In this document: in pieces, positions 50,847 to 58,042 of the stretch
Layout of the letters: the number at the start of each line of letters is the position of its first letter
Position numbering within the stretch: the stretch's first letter is position 1
NCBI GenBank assembly: GCA_035701265.1
Contig: DASSNU010000017.1
Coordinates: 140,356 to 204,355, forward strand
Source of the DNA: DASSNU01 sp035701265
Lineage (GTDB): Bacteria; Gemmatimonadota; Gemmatimonadetes; Gemmatimonadales; Gemmatimonadaceae
Reading direction: 5' to 3'
DNA length: 64,000 nucleotides
Position numbers and translations under genes: made by a program
The notes under the pieces: generated by a model
Seen by the model: the letters and a program-made list of their open reading frames with translations, nothing else
Databases searched by the model: none
What the model was told of the DNA's origin: nothing

Positions 50847-52409
50847 CTACGGGACCGGTGGAGGGGGCGCGGGCGCGCTCTCGCCCAGCGCGTGGATCGC
50901 CTGTGCGAGGCGCGTCGCGGCGGGGCGGATGCGTCCCATGGAAGCGCGAAGGCCCAGCGGCGCCCCGTAGTCATCCGATTCGTACGCCACCAGGCCGCGC
51001 ACCTGCGGGTGGCTGGTGGCCCAGGCGAGCGTTCCCCAGAGCGCCAGGAGCTGGCTCCGCTCTCCGTGCACGAAGGGAAATCCCCCCGCGTCCAGCACCC
51101 AGTGCTCACGCGTGGAGCGTGAGGCGTTCATCCAGCGGTCCACCGTGGCCATGCGCGCGTCGAGCGTCGCGGCGCCGCCGAACCATGGGAAGAGCGTGAT
51201 CGCCACACCATCCACGGGCGCGTCGGTGGCCGCCCACGCGTAGCGCGCGCTGTCCGCCGCGGTGAATCCCGCCACGTGCGCCAGCACGCGCGAGCGCGGG
51301 GACGCGCGGTGCACGGCGCGCGCGGCGGCGACCAGGTACTCGCGCCACGCGCCGGCGGGGATGCGCGAGCTGCGCCCGGCGATGGCCAGCCGCGTATCGA
51401 GCTCGGGCACCAGGTAGTCGGGGTGCAGCCGCGCGGCGGCACGCGCCGCATCGTCCACGCGATGTTGGAGGTACGCGTTCCACTCCGCGGGGTGGTCATC
51501 CAGCGCGCGCGGCGCGCTCGAGAGGTCCATCACGAGGAGCAGCTTCCGCGCACCGCGCTCGTCGTCCAGCGCGCGTCCCAGCGAATCGAGCACGCGGCGC
51601 GTCATTGCGCGCGGCGTGAGCGCCACGCTCATCACGCCGACGTCCAGCGTGTCCACCAGCGCGAGATCGCGCACGAGCGCCGATTGCGCCGGCCATCCGG
51701 TGAGCGTGGGGAGAATGCGCACCCCCACGGCGAAGTCCCCTGCGGGACGCTCCTGCAGCCGCGCCGACGCGTAGCGCCGGTAGCTCTGCACGCTGCGTCG
51801 CGCGCCAGGGAGCGCGGCGAGAATGAGCGCGGCCCAGAGGAGCGCCACGATCGCCACCGCACCGCGAAGCGGCGTGCCCACGTTGCGGCGAATGGGAGAG
51901 ATGGGGGCGAGGATCGGCACGTGCAGGTAGTACGGAATGAGCAGCGCGAGCGGGTGCGCGCCCACCGCCAGCGCGCGCGCGTCCGCCGCCACCAGCGCCT
52001 GCCACACCGCCGATGGCACCGCGCCATGCGCCACCATCGTCTGCACCGTCGCGATGAGAGCGAGCAGCGCGTCGAACGCGAGAATGGGGATCGCCACCGC
52101 AGGGGCGGTCACGCGCACGGCGAGCGCGTACGCCGCCTGCACCGCGGCGAGCGCCACCGCCGCGGGCCAGAGCCAGACGATCCCCGACACCGCGCGTCCC
52201 GCCGTGCTCGACGTGGATGCGACGAGCACGAACGCCGCCGGGGCGATGAGCAACGCGGCCAGCACGCTCACGGCGCCGAGCGCGCCGGGAAGCATGCGTG
52301 CGCGGCTGATTCTCCCCGCCACGACGACGTTCCACACGATGAGGAGGGCGACCACCACAAGGTGCGGCGCCGCCGTGTGCACCGACGGCAGCGGCGAGAG
52401 CCAGCTCAT
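50847..52409 (-). CDS. Large membrane protein with extracytoplasmic TIM-barrel-like domain
   Basis: A 520-residue protein. The N-terminal ~240 residues hold about seven hydrophobic helices. The rest resembles a glycoside-hydrolase-like TIM barrel: GVRILPTLTGW at strand 1, KLLLVMDLSSAPR, DYLVPELDTRLAI, VDGVAITLFPWFGG and HWVLDAGGFPFVHGERSQ, followed by GLVAYESDD at the last strand. Putative catalytic Glu/Asp sit in LVPELD and LDAGGF. Polysaccharide cleavage at the membrane is inference. ATG 52409 overlaps the AdoMetDC-like stop (ATGA), so it is made with that protein. No close family is recognised. Confidence 0.7.
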   Translation of the reverse strand: MSWLSPLPSVHTAAPHLVVVALLIVWNVVVAGRISRARMLPGALGAVSVLAALLIAPAAFVLVASTSSTAGRAVSGIVWLWPAAVALAAVQAAYALAVRVTAPAVAIPILAFDALLALIATVQTMVAHGAVPSAVWQALVAADARALAVGAHPLALLIPYYLHVPILAPISPIRRNVGTPLRGAVAIVALLWAALILAALPGARRSVQSYRRYASARLQERPAGDFAVGVRILPTLTGWPAQSALVRDLALVDTLDVGVMSVALTPRAMTRRVLDSLGRALDDERGARKLLLVMDLSSAPRALDDHPAEWNAYLQHRVDDAARAAARLHPDYLVPELDTRLAIAGRSSRIPAGAWREYLVAAARAVHRASPRSRVLAHVAGFTAADSARYAWAATDAPVDGVAITLFPWFGGAATLDARMATVDRWMNASRSTREHWVLDAGGFPFVHGERSQLLALWGTLAWATSHPQVRGLVAYESDDYGAPLGLRASMGRIRPAATRLAQAIHALGESAPAPPPPVP

Positions 52410-52747
52410 CCGCGCTCGCGCGTTTCGGTGCGCACATCGTGCGGAGCCAGTCGCCGCACGAAGACCTCCACCGCCGTGCGCAGGGTGTGCGTGGCCGGCG
52501 CGAGCACGTCGAGAAGGAGCAGATCCCGCTCGGGAAAGGTGTGCACGGCAATGTGGCACCCGTCGAGCACCAGCACCGCGGCCACCCCGCCGCTCGGGAG
52601 CTGCCGCACCACCGGCGCGCCCAGCGGGGCGAACCCCGCCGCTCCCGCTGCGGCGATGAGCAGCCCGCTCACCAGCGAGGCATCACGGAGCGACGGCTGC
52701 GCCACCCCGCGAAAATCCGCCGTCACGTGCGAGAACGCGCGCGTCAC
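52406..52747 (-). CDS. AdoMet-decarboxylase-like (SpeD/SpeH) protein lacking catalytic residues
   Basis: A 113-residue homologue of the prokaryotic class-1b S-adenosylmethionine decarboxylase fold. The alignment is by landmarks: FSHVTADFRGV (cf. HLVAEFYEC), GVAAVLVLDGCHIAVHTFPE (cf. SESHLTIHTWPE) and the strand LLLLDVLAPA (cf. AAIDLFTCG). The autocleavage pair E-S is replaced by Gly63-Cys64, and the active-site proton donor Cys by Pro/Ala (~84), so neither pyruvoyl formation nor the normal decarboxylation is expected. The processing His (His69) is kept. It starts at GTG 52747 and overlaps the next gene by 4 nt. Function unknown: a regulator or a repurposed enzyme. Confidence 0.7.
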   Translation of the reverse strand: MTRAFSHVTADFRGVAQPSLRDASLVSGLLIAAAGAAGFAPLGAPVVRQLPSGGVAAVLVLDGCHIAVHTFPERDLLLLDVLAPATHTLRTAVEVFVRRLAPHDVRTETRERG

Positions 52748-52851
52748 CGGATCGCGTGGCGGCGCGCATCCGCGCGGGCAACGCGGGCCGGATGCACTGT
52801 CTGTCGTGTGGGAGACACCGCTGCAACCTGCCGGTGGTGGGCGAGGTAGTG

Positions 52852-52880
52852 ACAATACCGGGGGTGCGCCGTCTTCACAA
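52852..52880 (-). promoter_or_regulatory. Candidate promoter of the AdoMetDC-like operon
   Basis: On the minus strand TTGTGA (52880-52875), 17-nt spacer, TATTGT (52857-52852). Transcription would begin about 100 nt before GTG 52747. The leader is long but shows no obvious riboswitch fold. Confidence 0.45.
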
Positions 52881-52931
52881 GCAACCGACCCTCCCCCGCG
52901 CACGCGCCGGGGCGTACTTTCTTTTCCTTCC

Positions 52932-53459
52932 ATGCGCCGCCCCGCCGTCCTCTCCACCCCCAATCTCCTCTCCCTGTCGCGGCTTCCGCTCGCGGCGGCG
53001 TTCGTGCTGGCCGACAGCGTGCACCTGCGCATCGCGTTCATCGGCGCGGCGTCGATCACCGATTGGCTGGACGGCTGGATCGCGCGTCGCCGCGGAACGG
53101 TGAGCCGGCTCGGCGCGCTCCTCGACCCGGTGGCCGACAAGACGTTCGTCTTCGCCGCCGCGCTGGTCTTTCTGGTGGCGGGCGTGCTCTCCACGGGCGA
53201 CTGGCTCGTGCTCCTCTCCCGCGACATCGCGACCGCGGTGGGTTTCGTGGTCGCGTGGCGGCTCCCCGGGCTGCGCCCGGGAGATTTCCGCGCGCGATGG
53301 GCGGGAAAGGTCGTGACCGTGCTCCAACTCGCCGCGCTCGTCATCCTGCTGCTGGAGCCTCCGCTGTGGCGCTGGATCGTGGTGCCGTTGGCGCTCGCGT
53401 CCGCGATCGCCATCGCCGACTACACGCTCTTCCTGCACCGCACGCGCGTCCGCTCGTGA
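52932..53459 (+). CDS. CDP-alcohol phosphatidyltransferase (PgsA/CLS-like)
   Basis: A 175-residue membrane enzyme with the complete CDP-OH-P signature DWLDGWIARRRGTVSRLGALLDPVADK (D-x2-D-G-x2-A-R-x8-9-G-x3-D-x3-D). The Asp residues bind Mg2+ and the CDP-diacylglycerol. About six hydrophobic helices surround it. It should condense CDP-diacylglycerol with a small alcohol such as glycerol-3-phosphate to make a phospholipid head group; the exact alcohol cannot be read off. ATG 52932 lacks a strong ribosome-binding site. Its stop overlaps the next gene's start (GTGA). It is divergent from the AdoMetDC-like operon. Confidence 0.9.
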   Translation: MRRPAVLSTPNLLSLSRLPLAAAFVLADSVHLRIAFIGAASITDWLDGWIARRRGTVSRLGALLDPVADKTFVFAAALVFLVAGVLSTGDWLVLLSRDIATAVGFVVAWRLPGLRPGDFRARWAGKVVTVLQLAALVILLLEPPLWRWIVVPLALASAIAIADYTLFLHRTRVRS

Positions 53460-53989
53460 ACGGCTGCTCACCTCGCGCGCCACGCTGGCGGCCGGTGCAC
53501 TTCGCTGCAGCGGCGCTCCTGGCGTTCGTGGTGCTTGCCGCGCCGTGTCATGCGCAGCGCCCCGGAGGGATGCTCGATCCATCGGTGCTCCCCGAACGAC
53601 CGACACACTCCGCCGGGCTCCGCGCCGATGCGCTGCTCGCCGACAGGCAGTTGCTGCAACTCGGTCTCGAGGGAACGCGCGTGCTGGGGCGCTCCGTGCG
53701 ACTGTCGCTCGTGGCCGCGGGAGGAGTGGCGCTGGGTGGCGACGAAACTCGTGGCAGTGCGCGCGGCGAGCTCACGGCGCGATTCCTCTTCGATCCGGAC
53801 GGGCGCCACCGGTGGGGACTCTACGCCGGCGGTGGCGCCGGGACGCTCTACAACGGCGACCGGTGGGACGCCATTCTCTCGCTCGCTGTGGGCGTCGAGA
53901 AGGGACGTCCGGCCGTGCCCGGTGCGCATCCGTTCTTCGAGATCGGCCTCGGCGGCGGAGCGCGCATTGCCGTGGGCGTGCGCTGGTGA
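53456..53989 (+). CDS. Exported beta-rich hypothetical protein (possible outer-membrane barrel)
   Basis: A 177-residue protein: signal peptide with hydrophobic core HFAAAALLAFVVLAA and cleavage near CHAQ, then alternating short strands rich in Gly, Arg and aromatic residues (RVLGRSVRLSLVAAGGVALGG, HRWGLYAGGGAGTLYNG), ending in FEIGLGGGARIAVGVRW with a C-terminal Trp. That terminal aromatic and the strand pattern are typical of outer-membrane beta-barrels. GTG 53456 overlaps the phosphatidyltransferase stop by 4 nt, so they are co-expressed. No family is recognised. It precedes tandem repeats and a hairpin. Confidence 0.55.
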   Translation: MNGCSPRAPRWRPVHFAAAALLAFVVLAAPCHAQRPGGMLDPSVLPERPTHSAGLRADALLADRQLLQLGLEGTRVLGRSVRLSLVAAGGVALGGDETRGSARGELTARFLFDPDGRHRWGLYAGGGAGTLYNGDRWDAILSLAVGVEKGRPAVPGAHPFFEIGLGGGARIAVGVRW

Positions 53990-54048
53990 GCGCGACGCCA
54001 CCGCGAACACGACGTTGGACGACGCAGCCGCTCAGCGGCGCAGGCGCT

Positions 54049-54159
54049 GAACACGAAGTCCCCGATCGACGATGTTCCTGAACGACGAGCTCCCTGAGCG
54101 GCGAACTTCCCGAACGGCGAACTCCCCGAACGGCGAACCCCCTGAACGACGAAGCCCCC
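54049..54159. repeat. Seven tandem copies of a 16-bp degenerate repeat
   Basis: Units of 15 or 16 bp start at 54049, 54064, 54080, 54096, 54112, 54128 and 54144; the consensus is GAACGgCGAAcTCCCc. The last five are most alike. The array lies between convergent genes and abuts a strong hairpin (54154-54176). Confidence 0.75.
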
Positions 54160-54176
54160 CGCGGGAAGCGGGGGGC
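54154..54176. terminator. Strong hairpin between convergent genes
   Basis: A perfect 9-bp stem GCCCCCCGC / GCGGGGGGC with loop GGGAA, 27 nt downstream of the 91-residue protein gene on the minus strand and downstream of the barrel-like gene on the plus strand. No T-run on either side. Confidence 0.55.
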
Positions 54177-54202
54177 AGCGGTGCGCGGACAGTGGATCGC
54201 GC

Positions 54203-54478
54203 TCAGGCGGCGGAAACGGCGTTGCTCTCTTCGAGATTCGACTTCGGCGGCTCGCAGAAGCGCTGGCCCAGCGTGCGAACTTCAGCGATCTGCTCCTCGC
54301 TCAACTCGGGATACCGATCGGCGAGATACCGCATGGTGTCGTCGAACCACTCTCCCTGGTGCTCCGGTGCCGCCTCCAAGACTCCACAGCGAATGATCTG
54401 CTGCATCAACTCGTCTCTGGCCAGCTCGAACGGCGTGGGCGGTGCCACTTCCCTCCGACGATGTCTGTGTTTGCCCAT
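54203..54478 (-). CDS. Small conserved hypothetical protein
   Basis: A 91-residue soluble protein starting MGKHRHRRREVAPP (basic, nucleic-acid-like N-terminus). A helical centre follows (FELARDELMQQIIRCGVLEAAPEHQGEWFDDTMRYLADRYPELSEEQIAEV), and it ends in an acidic Glu/Ser/Ala tail. ATG 54478 has GGGGAG just upstream and a very good promoter 30-58 nt before it. It lacks a signal peptide, and the regular helical pattern suggests a small structural or regulatory protein. I do not recognise a family. Confidence 0.65.
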   Translation of the reverse strand: MGKHRHRRREVAPPTPFELARDELMQQIIRCGVLEAAPEHQGEWFDDTMRYLADRYPELSEEQIAEVRTLGQRFCEPPKSNLEESNAVSAA

Positions 54479-54507
54479 TACTCCCCTGATTGGTTGAAGA
54501 CTTAGAA

Positions 54508-54536
54508 ATATAGCACGTCGAGCGGCTCGTGTTAAG
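54508..54536 (-). promoter_or_regulatory. Strong candidate sigma-70 promoter
   Basis: On the minus strand TTAACA (54536-54531), exactly 17 nt, then TATATT (54513-54508). Transcription should start near 54501, leaving a ~23-nt leader before ATG 54478. It is the closest match to the consensus in the window, within an unusually AT-rich stretch for this genome. Confidence 0.7.
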
Positions 54537-54563
54537 GACGCGCACCACGTAGCGTGATGCACA

Positions 54564-55397
54564 TCACCGTGCGCAGAGATCGAGCAGCAGCCGCGTGAGC
54601 GTCTCCGGCGCCTCCTCGGGAACCAGGCGTCCCACATCGCTCAAGCGTGTGAGCCGGCTGAGCGGAATGGCCGCCTGCACGCGCTCCGGAAGCCCGCTGT
54701 CCATCCATCGCTCCGCGTCCCCCCAGATCACGGATGTCGGCGCGCGAATCGCGCCCAGATCCAGATCGCGGACATCCTCGACGCGCAAGGCACGCGCCAG
54801 CGCCAGCAGGTGCGTCATGCCATCCGAGCCCGCGTACGGCGCCAGGTAGCGCGCGACCAGTCGCGGCGGCATGTGCTCCGCGTGCGCCACGTTCCCCTCG
54901 AGCAGCTCGCGAACGAGCGGTGCCGCGCCCAGGATGCCGCGCGCGATGCGCAGCGCGTGGCGCGCGGTGCCGCGCTGCAGGCGGCGCACCTCGCGTCCCG
55001 GACACTGCTCGAACGCCACGCCGTTGATGAGCGCGAGCCCGGCCACGCGATCCGCCTGCTGCACCGCCAGCCGCATCGCCACGCCCGCGCCGATGTCCAC
55101 TCCCGCCACCACCGCGTGCTCCACGCGCATGGCCACCATGGCGCGCGCCACGCACTCCGCCTGCGCGCTGAGCGCGTAGTCGCCCATGTACGGACGGTCG
55201 GACTCCCCGTAGCCGAGCAGGTCCACCGCGTACGCCGTGTGGCCGGCGAGCGCGAGCGCGGGTCCGACGTGGCGCCAGAGGAAACACGACGTCCCGAAGC
55301 CGTGTAGGAGAACGAAGGCGGTGCCCCCCTGCCCGTACCGCTCGACGTGCAGCGCGCCGGGACCGGCGGGAATGCGAAGCAGATCAGCGTCGGGCAC
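54564..55397 (-). CDS. Alpha/beta-hydrolase
   Basis: A 277-residue alpha/beta-hydrolase fold protein. The oxyanion/strand 3 region reads FVLLHGFGTSCFLWRHVGPAL, followed by AYAVDLLGYGESDRP and the nucleophile-elbow region HAVVAGVDIGAGVAMRLA, where the usual G-x-S-x-G reads G-V-D-I-G (Asp nucleophile, as in haloalkane dehalogenase and epoxide hydrolase relatives). The cap domain is Arg/Ala-rich, and a catalytic Asp/Glu is probable in VIWGDAERWM; the usual catalytic His near the C-terminus is not obvious. GTG 55397 is chosen since no earlier ATG/GTG fits. A trio of 13-bp repeats lies upstream. Confidence 0.75.
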   Translation of the reverse strand: MPDADLLRIPAGPGALHVERYGQGGTAFVLLHGFGTSCFLWRHVGPALALAGHTAYAVDLLGYGESDRPYMGDYALSAQAECVARAMVAMRVEHAVVAGVDIGAGVAMRLAVQQADRVAGLALINGVAFEQCPGREVRRLQRGTARHALRIARGILGAAPLVRELLEGNVAHAEHMPPRLVARYLAPYAGSDGMTHLLALARALRVEDVRDLDLGAIRAPTSVIWGDAERWMDSGLPERVQAAIPLSRLTRLSDVGRLVPEEAPETLTRLLLDLCAR

Positions 55398-55467
55398 GTG
55401 CGTGATGATCGGGACGAAGGGAGCGCCGCCGGCGTTCGCGCGGGACCATCGCGCGGCGCGAGAGCGC

Positions 55468-55506
55468 GGAACGAGCGCACGGAACGAGCGCGCGGAACGA
55501 GCGCGC
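55468..55506. repeat. Three tandem 13-bp repeats
   Basis: GGAACGAGCGCAC (55468-55480), GGAACGAGCGCGC (55481-55493) and GGAACGAGCGCGC (55494-55506): tandem, one mismatch in the first. They lie upstream of the alpha/beta-hydrolase start in the divergent intergenic region. Confidence 0.6.
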
Positions 55507-55644
55507 GGCGGGCGCTGCGCCGTAGCGCGACGCGCGGTACAGTGGCCGCGCGCCACGACCGCCGCACGCGCACCTGGATGATCGCGCCGCGTTGCTTGCG
55601 GAACAAGGACCCGCTGACGAGCTTTCACCAGCGAATCACACCCT

Positions 55645-55679
55645 CCTGCGCGGCCCCGGGTTGCCTGGGGCCGCGCAGG
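55645..55679 (+). promoter_or_regulatory. Very strong leader hairpin upstream of the coiled-coil gene
   Basis: A 13-bp perfect stem CCTGCGCGGCCCC / GGGGCCGCGCAGG, extendable to 16 bp with a TTG loop. It ends 18 nt before ATG 55698 and just before the ribosome-binding site GGGAG. There is no gene behind it on the plus strand, so it is not an ordinary terminator. It could be an attenuator, a transcript-stabilising cap or a protein-binding stem. Confidence 0.45.
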
Positions 55680-55697
55680 CACAACGGGAGCAGTGCC

Positions 55698-56006
55698 ATG
55701 TCGGAGTCGGACCAGGTGTACGGTCAGGCGCGCGCACGCGAGCTGGAGCAGCTCCTGCGCGCGCTGGCCACGCGCATCCAGGAGCTGGACGCGCAGAACG
55801 CCCTGCTCGCCCACGCGGGCGAGCTGATGAAGCTCACCGGAGACCTGCGCAGCGAGCTGTTCCACTACGAGGTCCGCGCCACCTACGACACGCCGGAGAT
55901 CGCCGAGAGCCGGCGCGTGGTGGAGCGTGCCAAACAACAGTCGCAACCCGATTGGAGGGGGGACGAATGGACGCCGGAGTCGGACGAGGAGGATCCCACC
56001 TGGTGA
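55698..56006 (+). CDS. Small coiled-coil protein
   Basis: A 102-residue acidic protein. Residues ~12-50 are a heptad-patterned helix (ARELEQLLRALATRIQELDAQNALL) likely to form a coiled coil, and residues ~60-100 are polar and acidic (ESRRVVERAKQQSQ, then PESDEEDPTW). There is no signal peptide. ATG 55698 has GGGAG 9 nt upstream. The stop overlaps the DsbA-like start (GTGA). It is the first of a three-gene operon with a disulfide-forming pair, but no Cys of its own. Function unknown. Confidence 0.65.
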   Translation: MSESDQVYGQARARELEQLLRALATRIQELDAQNALLAHAGELMKLTGDLRSELFHYEVRATYDTPEIAESRRVVERAKQQSQPDWRGDEWTPESDEEDPTW

Positions 56007-56731
56007 CGCCCCGGCGCGGTCAGGCCAGGGCGTTCTACCTGGTACTCGCCGTCATCGCCGTGGCCGGGATCGGCGCGTTGCTCTGGTTGGCCAACCGCCC
56101 CGCCAAGGCCATCCGCACGCTCACCGTCCAGCCCACGGCTGCGCAGGCCGAAGGATACCTCGCGGGCAACCCGGACGCCCCCGTGCAGGTGCTGGAGTTC
56201 GCCGACTTCCAGTGTCCCGCCTGCGCCCAGTTCTCCACGCTCACCGAGCCGGACATCCGCCAGCGCCTGGTCGATCAGGGGACGGTGAGCTTCCGCTACT
56301 TCGATTTTCCGCTCCAGCAGCACCAGAACAGCCTGCGCGCCTCGATCGCCGCCGCGTGCGCTGCCGACCAGGGCAAGTTCTGGCCGATGCACGATCTCCT
56401 CTTCCAGCAGCAGCCGTACTGGTCGGAGGAGCGGAATCCGCGCGGCAAGTTTCTGGAATACGCCGCGCAGGCAGGCGTGGACCAGAGCGCCTGGAAGAGC
56501 TGCTACGACGAACAACGCCACCTCGAGCGCATCATGGACAACAGCGCCGAGGGGGAACGTCGCGGGGTCACGTCCACGCCGACGTTCATCATCGGGACGC
56601 AGATGATAGCGGGGGCGCTGGCGTACGACCAGTTCAAGGCGCTGGTCGACACCGCCCTGGCGCACGCGCCCGCGCGTCCCACAGCCCCCGCTGCCTCGCA
56701 CGGCGATAGCGCCACACCCGCGCTTCCATGA
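56003..56731 (+). CDS. DsbA-family thioredoxin-like oxidase, membrane-anchored
   Basis: A 242-residue protein: one N-terminal transmembrane helix (~12-30) and a periplasmic thioredoxin fold of the DsbA type. The active site is FQCPACAQF (Cys71, Cys74), with cis-Pro in TSTPTF. This combination fits a disulfide oxidase whose electrons pass to the VKOR-like protein encoded next. GTG 56003 (GGAGGATC upstream) gives a GTGA overlap; ATG 55967, with a strong GGAGGGG site, would add 12 residues. The C-terminus is Ala/Pro-rich. The stop overlaps the VKOR start (ATGA). Confidence 0.9.
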   Translation: MTPRRGQARAFYLVLAVIAVAGIGALLWLANRPAKAIRTLTVQPTAAQAEGYLAGNPDAPVQVLEFADFQCPACAQFSTLTEPDIRQRLVDQGTVSFRYFDFPLQQHQNSLRASIAAACAADQGKFWPMHDLLFQQQPYWSEERNPRGKFLEYAAQAGVDQSAWKSCYDEQRHLERIMDNSAEGERRGVTSTPTFIIGTQMIAGALAYDQFKALVDTALAHAPARPTAPAASHGDSATPALP

Positions 56732-57195
56732 CCCGCCGCATGTGGGTCGCGGTGCTGTCGCTCCTCGGCCTCTTCATCGCGCTCTATCTCACCCTGTACA
56801 AGGTGGGCGCCATCGGCCAGTTGAGCTGCTCGGTGGGCTCGTGCGAGACCGTCAACACCAGCCGCTGGTCGCTCCTGGCGGGACAGCCGGTGGCTGCCTG
56901 GGGGGCCGGGCTCTACGCGCTCATCCTCGTGGTCGCGCTCGCGGGTGTGCAGGACGCGCGGCGCGATGCCCCGGCGATCGCCTGGGCGCTCACCCTGCTC
57001 TCCGGGTGGGGGGTGCTCTTCTCCGGCTACCTCACCTACGTGGAGCTCTTCCGCATCCACGCCATTTGCATCTGGTGCGTGACGTCGGCGTCCATCATCA
57101 CGATTGTGTTCGTGCTCAGCGCCAGCGACCTGGCGCGCGCGCGGCGCACCGGGAGACGTTCGGCCGCGGTGCACGCCTCCGGCCAGCGTGCGTGA
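56728..57195 (+). CDS. VKOR-family disulfide-bond membrane protein
   Basis: A 155-residue integral membrane protein with four or five helices. The catalytic pair is CIWC (Cys114, Cys117), and loop cysteines Cys34 and Cys39 lie in LSCSVGSCE, as in bacterial vitamin-K-epoxide-reductase homologues that reoxidise DsbA-like proteins with quinone. The conserved Ser/Trp region SRWSLLAGQPVAAWG is present. Its adjacency to the DsbA-type gene makes a complete oxidative folding pair in the periplasm. ATG 56728 overlaps the upstream stop. It ends inside a 10-bp tandem repeat. Confidence 0.9.
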   Translation: MTRRMWVAVLSLLGLFIALYLTLYKVGAIGQLSCSVGSCETVNTSRWSLLAGQPVAAWGAGLYALILVVALAGVQDARRDAPAIAWALTLLSGWGVLFSGYLTYVELFRIHAICIWCVTSASIITIVFVLSASDLARARRTGRRSAAVHASGQRA

Positions 57196-57220
57196 GCTGG
57201 CGTGAGCTGGCGTGAGCTGG
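57191..57220. repeat. Three exact tandem 10-bp repeats
   Basis: CGTGAGCTGG at 57191-57200, 57201-57210 and 57211-57220. The first copy contains the VKOR stop codon. A recent slippage expansion is the simplest explanation. Confidence 0.7.
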
Positions 57221-57536
57221 CACTCGGCGCCCTGCTCTCTAAGCGCCCACTTGCTTCCGGTAACGGCGCCCACTTCGTGTGCGGCGCTGCTGCATTCTGT
57301 AGGACGGGCGCGCCGCAGGCTCTCGCGGCGCTCCTGGAGCGGTCAACCTGTCCTTCCGGACTGTCACGTTGACTGACGTTCTGCCCCGTGGAACCCGGCG
57401 CATGTGAATTTCGTCATATACTCAGGCACCCGACGCTGGTACGGAGTGTGCCTGACAACCTGTGCACACCGGCGGTGTACACTGTGGTACGAGGAGGTAC
57501 CGGCCGGCGGTGCGCAGACCCTTACTCGGAGTAGCT
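57196..57536. promoter_or_regulatory. 341-bp intergenic region with operator-like symmetry
   Basis: No gene is supported. Besides the 10-bp repeat it holds an imperfect 10-bp inverted repeat TGTGCACACC-GGC-GGTGTACACT (57461-57483) and GGTAC-GAGGAG-GTACC (57486-57501). Both lie 35-75 nt upstream of ATG 57537, where an operator would be. A TATACT hexamer near 57417 could be a -10, without a clear -35. Confidence 0.35.
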
Positions 57537-57914
57537 ATGCTGGGACGGCTGTTCCCCGCGACGATCTTTCCGGCGCGCCTGGACCAGGCGGCGCAGAAGC
57601 GTTTGCGGCTCGCGCAGGCGCGGGCCGAGGAATCGGTAATCAGGACGCACGTGGACAACGCGCTCATGTTCGTCGATACGCTGGCCGAAGACATGCCGTT
57701 CGACCGCGCCATCGAGAGCTACGTGCGCGTGATGGGGATCCCCGAGCCGCTGGCGAGCACGGTGGTGACTCGCGCGCTGGTGAGCCTGGGGGAGGATCTG
57801 GTGCCCTTCCGCCGCCGGGCCGTCGAGGTTCCGCGGGCGGAGGAGAACGCGCGTCCGCCGCTCCGGCTGGACGACGCGTCGGACGCTCGCGTGAAGACGG
57901 TGCGCAGGGCGTAA
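57537..57914 (+). CDS. Hypothetical protein
   Basis: A 125-residue soluble, mostly helical protein: MLGRLFPATIFPARLDQ, then a helix (QKRLRLAQARAEESVIRTHVDNALMFVDTLAEDM) and a second helical region (IESYVRVMGIPEPLASTVVTRALVSLGEDLV). The C-terminus is Arg/Ala-rich. There is no membrane helix or Cys. ATG 57537 has GGAG about 7 nt upstream; the open frame from 57462 is less likely. I do not recognise a family. Its upstream region is symmetric and may be regulated. Confidence 0.55.
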   Translation: MLGRLFPATIFPARLDQAAQKRLRLAQARAEESVIRTHVDNALMFVDTLAEDMPFDRAIESYVRVMGIPEPLASTVVTRALVSLGEDLVPFRRRAVEVPRAEENARPPLRLDDASDARVKTVRRA

Positions 57915-58042
57915 GGCAGGACGCATCCTCCCCGGTCGTGACGGTCCGGGCGGATGACGGGTATGGACCACGCACGCGGCGGGAGGCTCCGGGAGGGGCT
58001 TCCCGCCGTGTTGCATCGGGACGCGTGGGCGCGCAGGACGCG

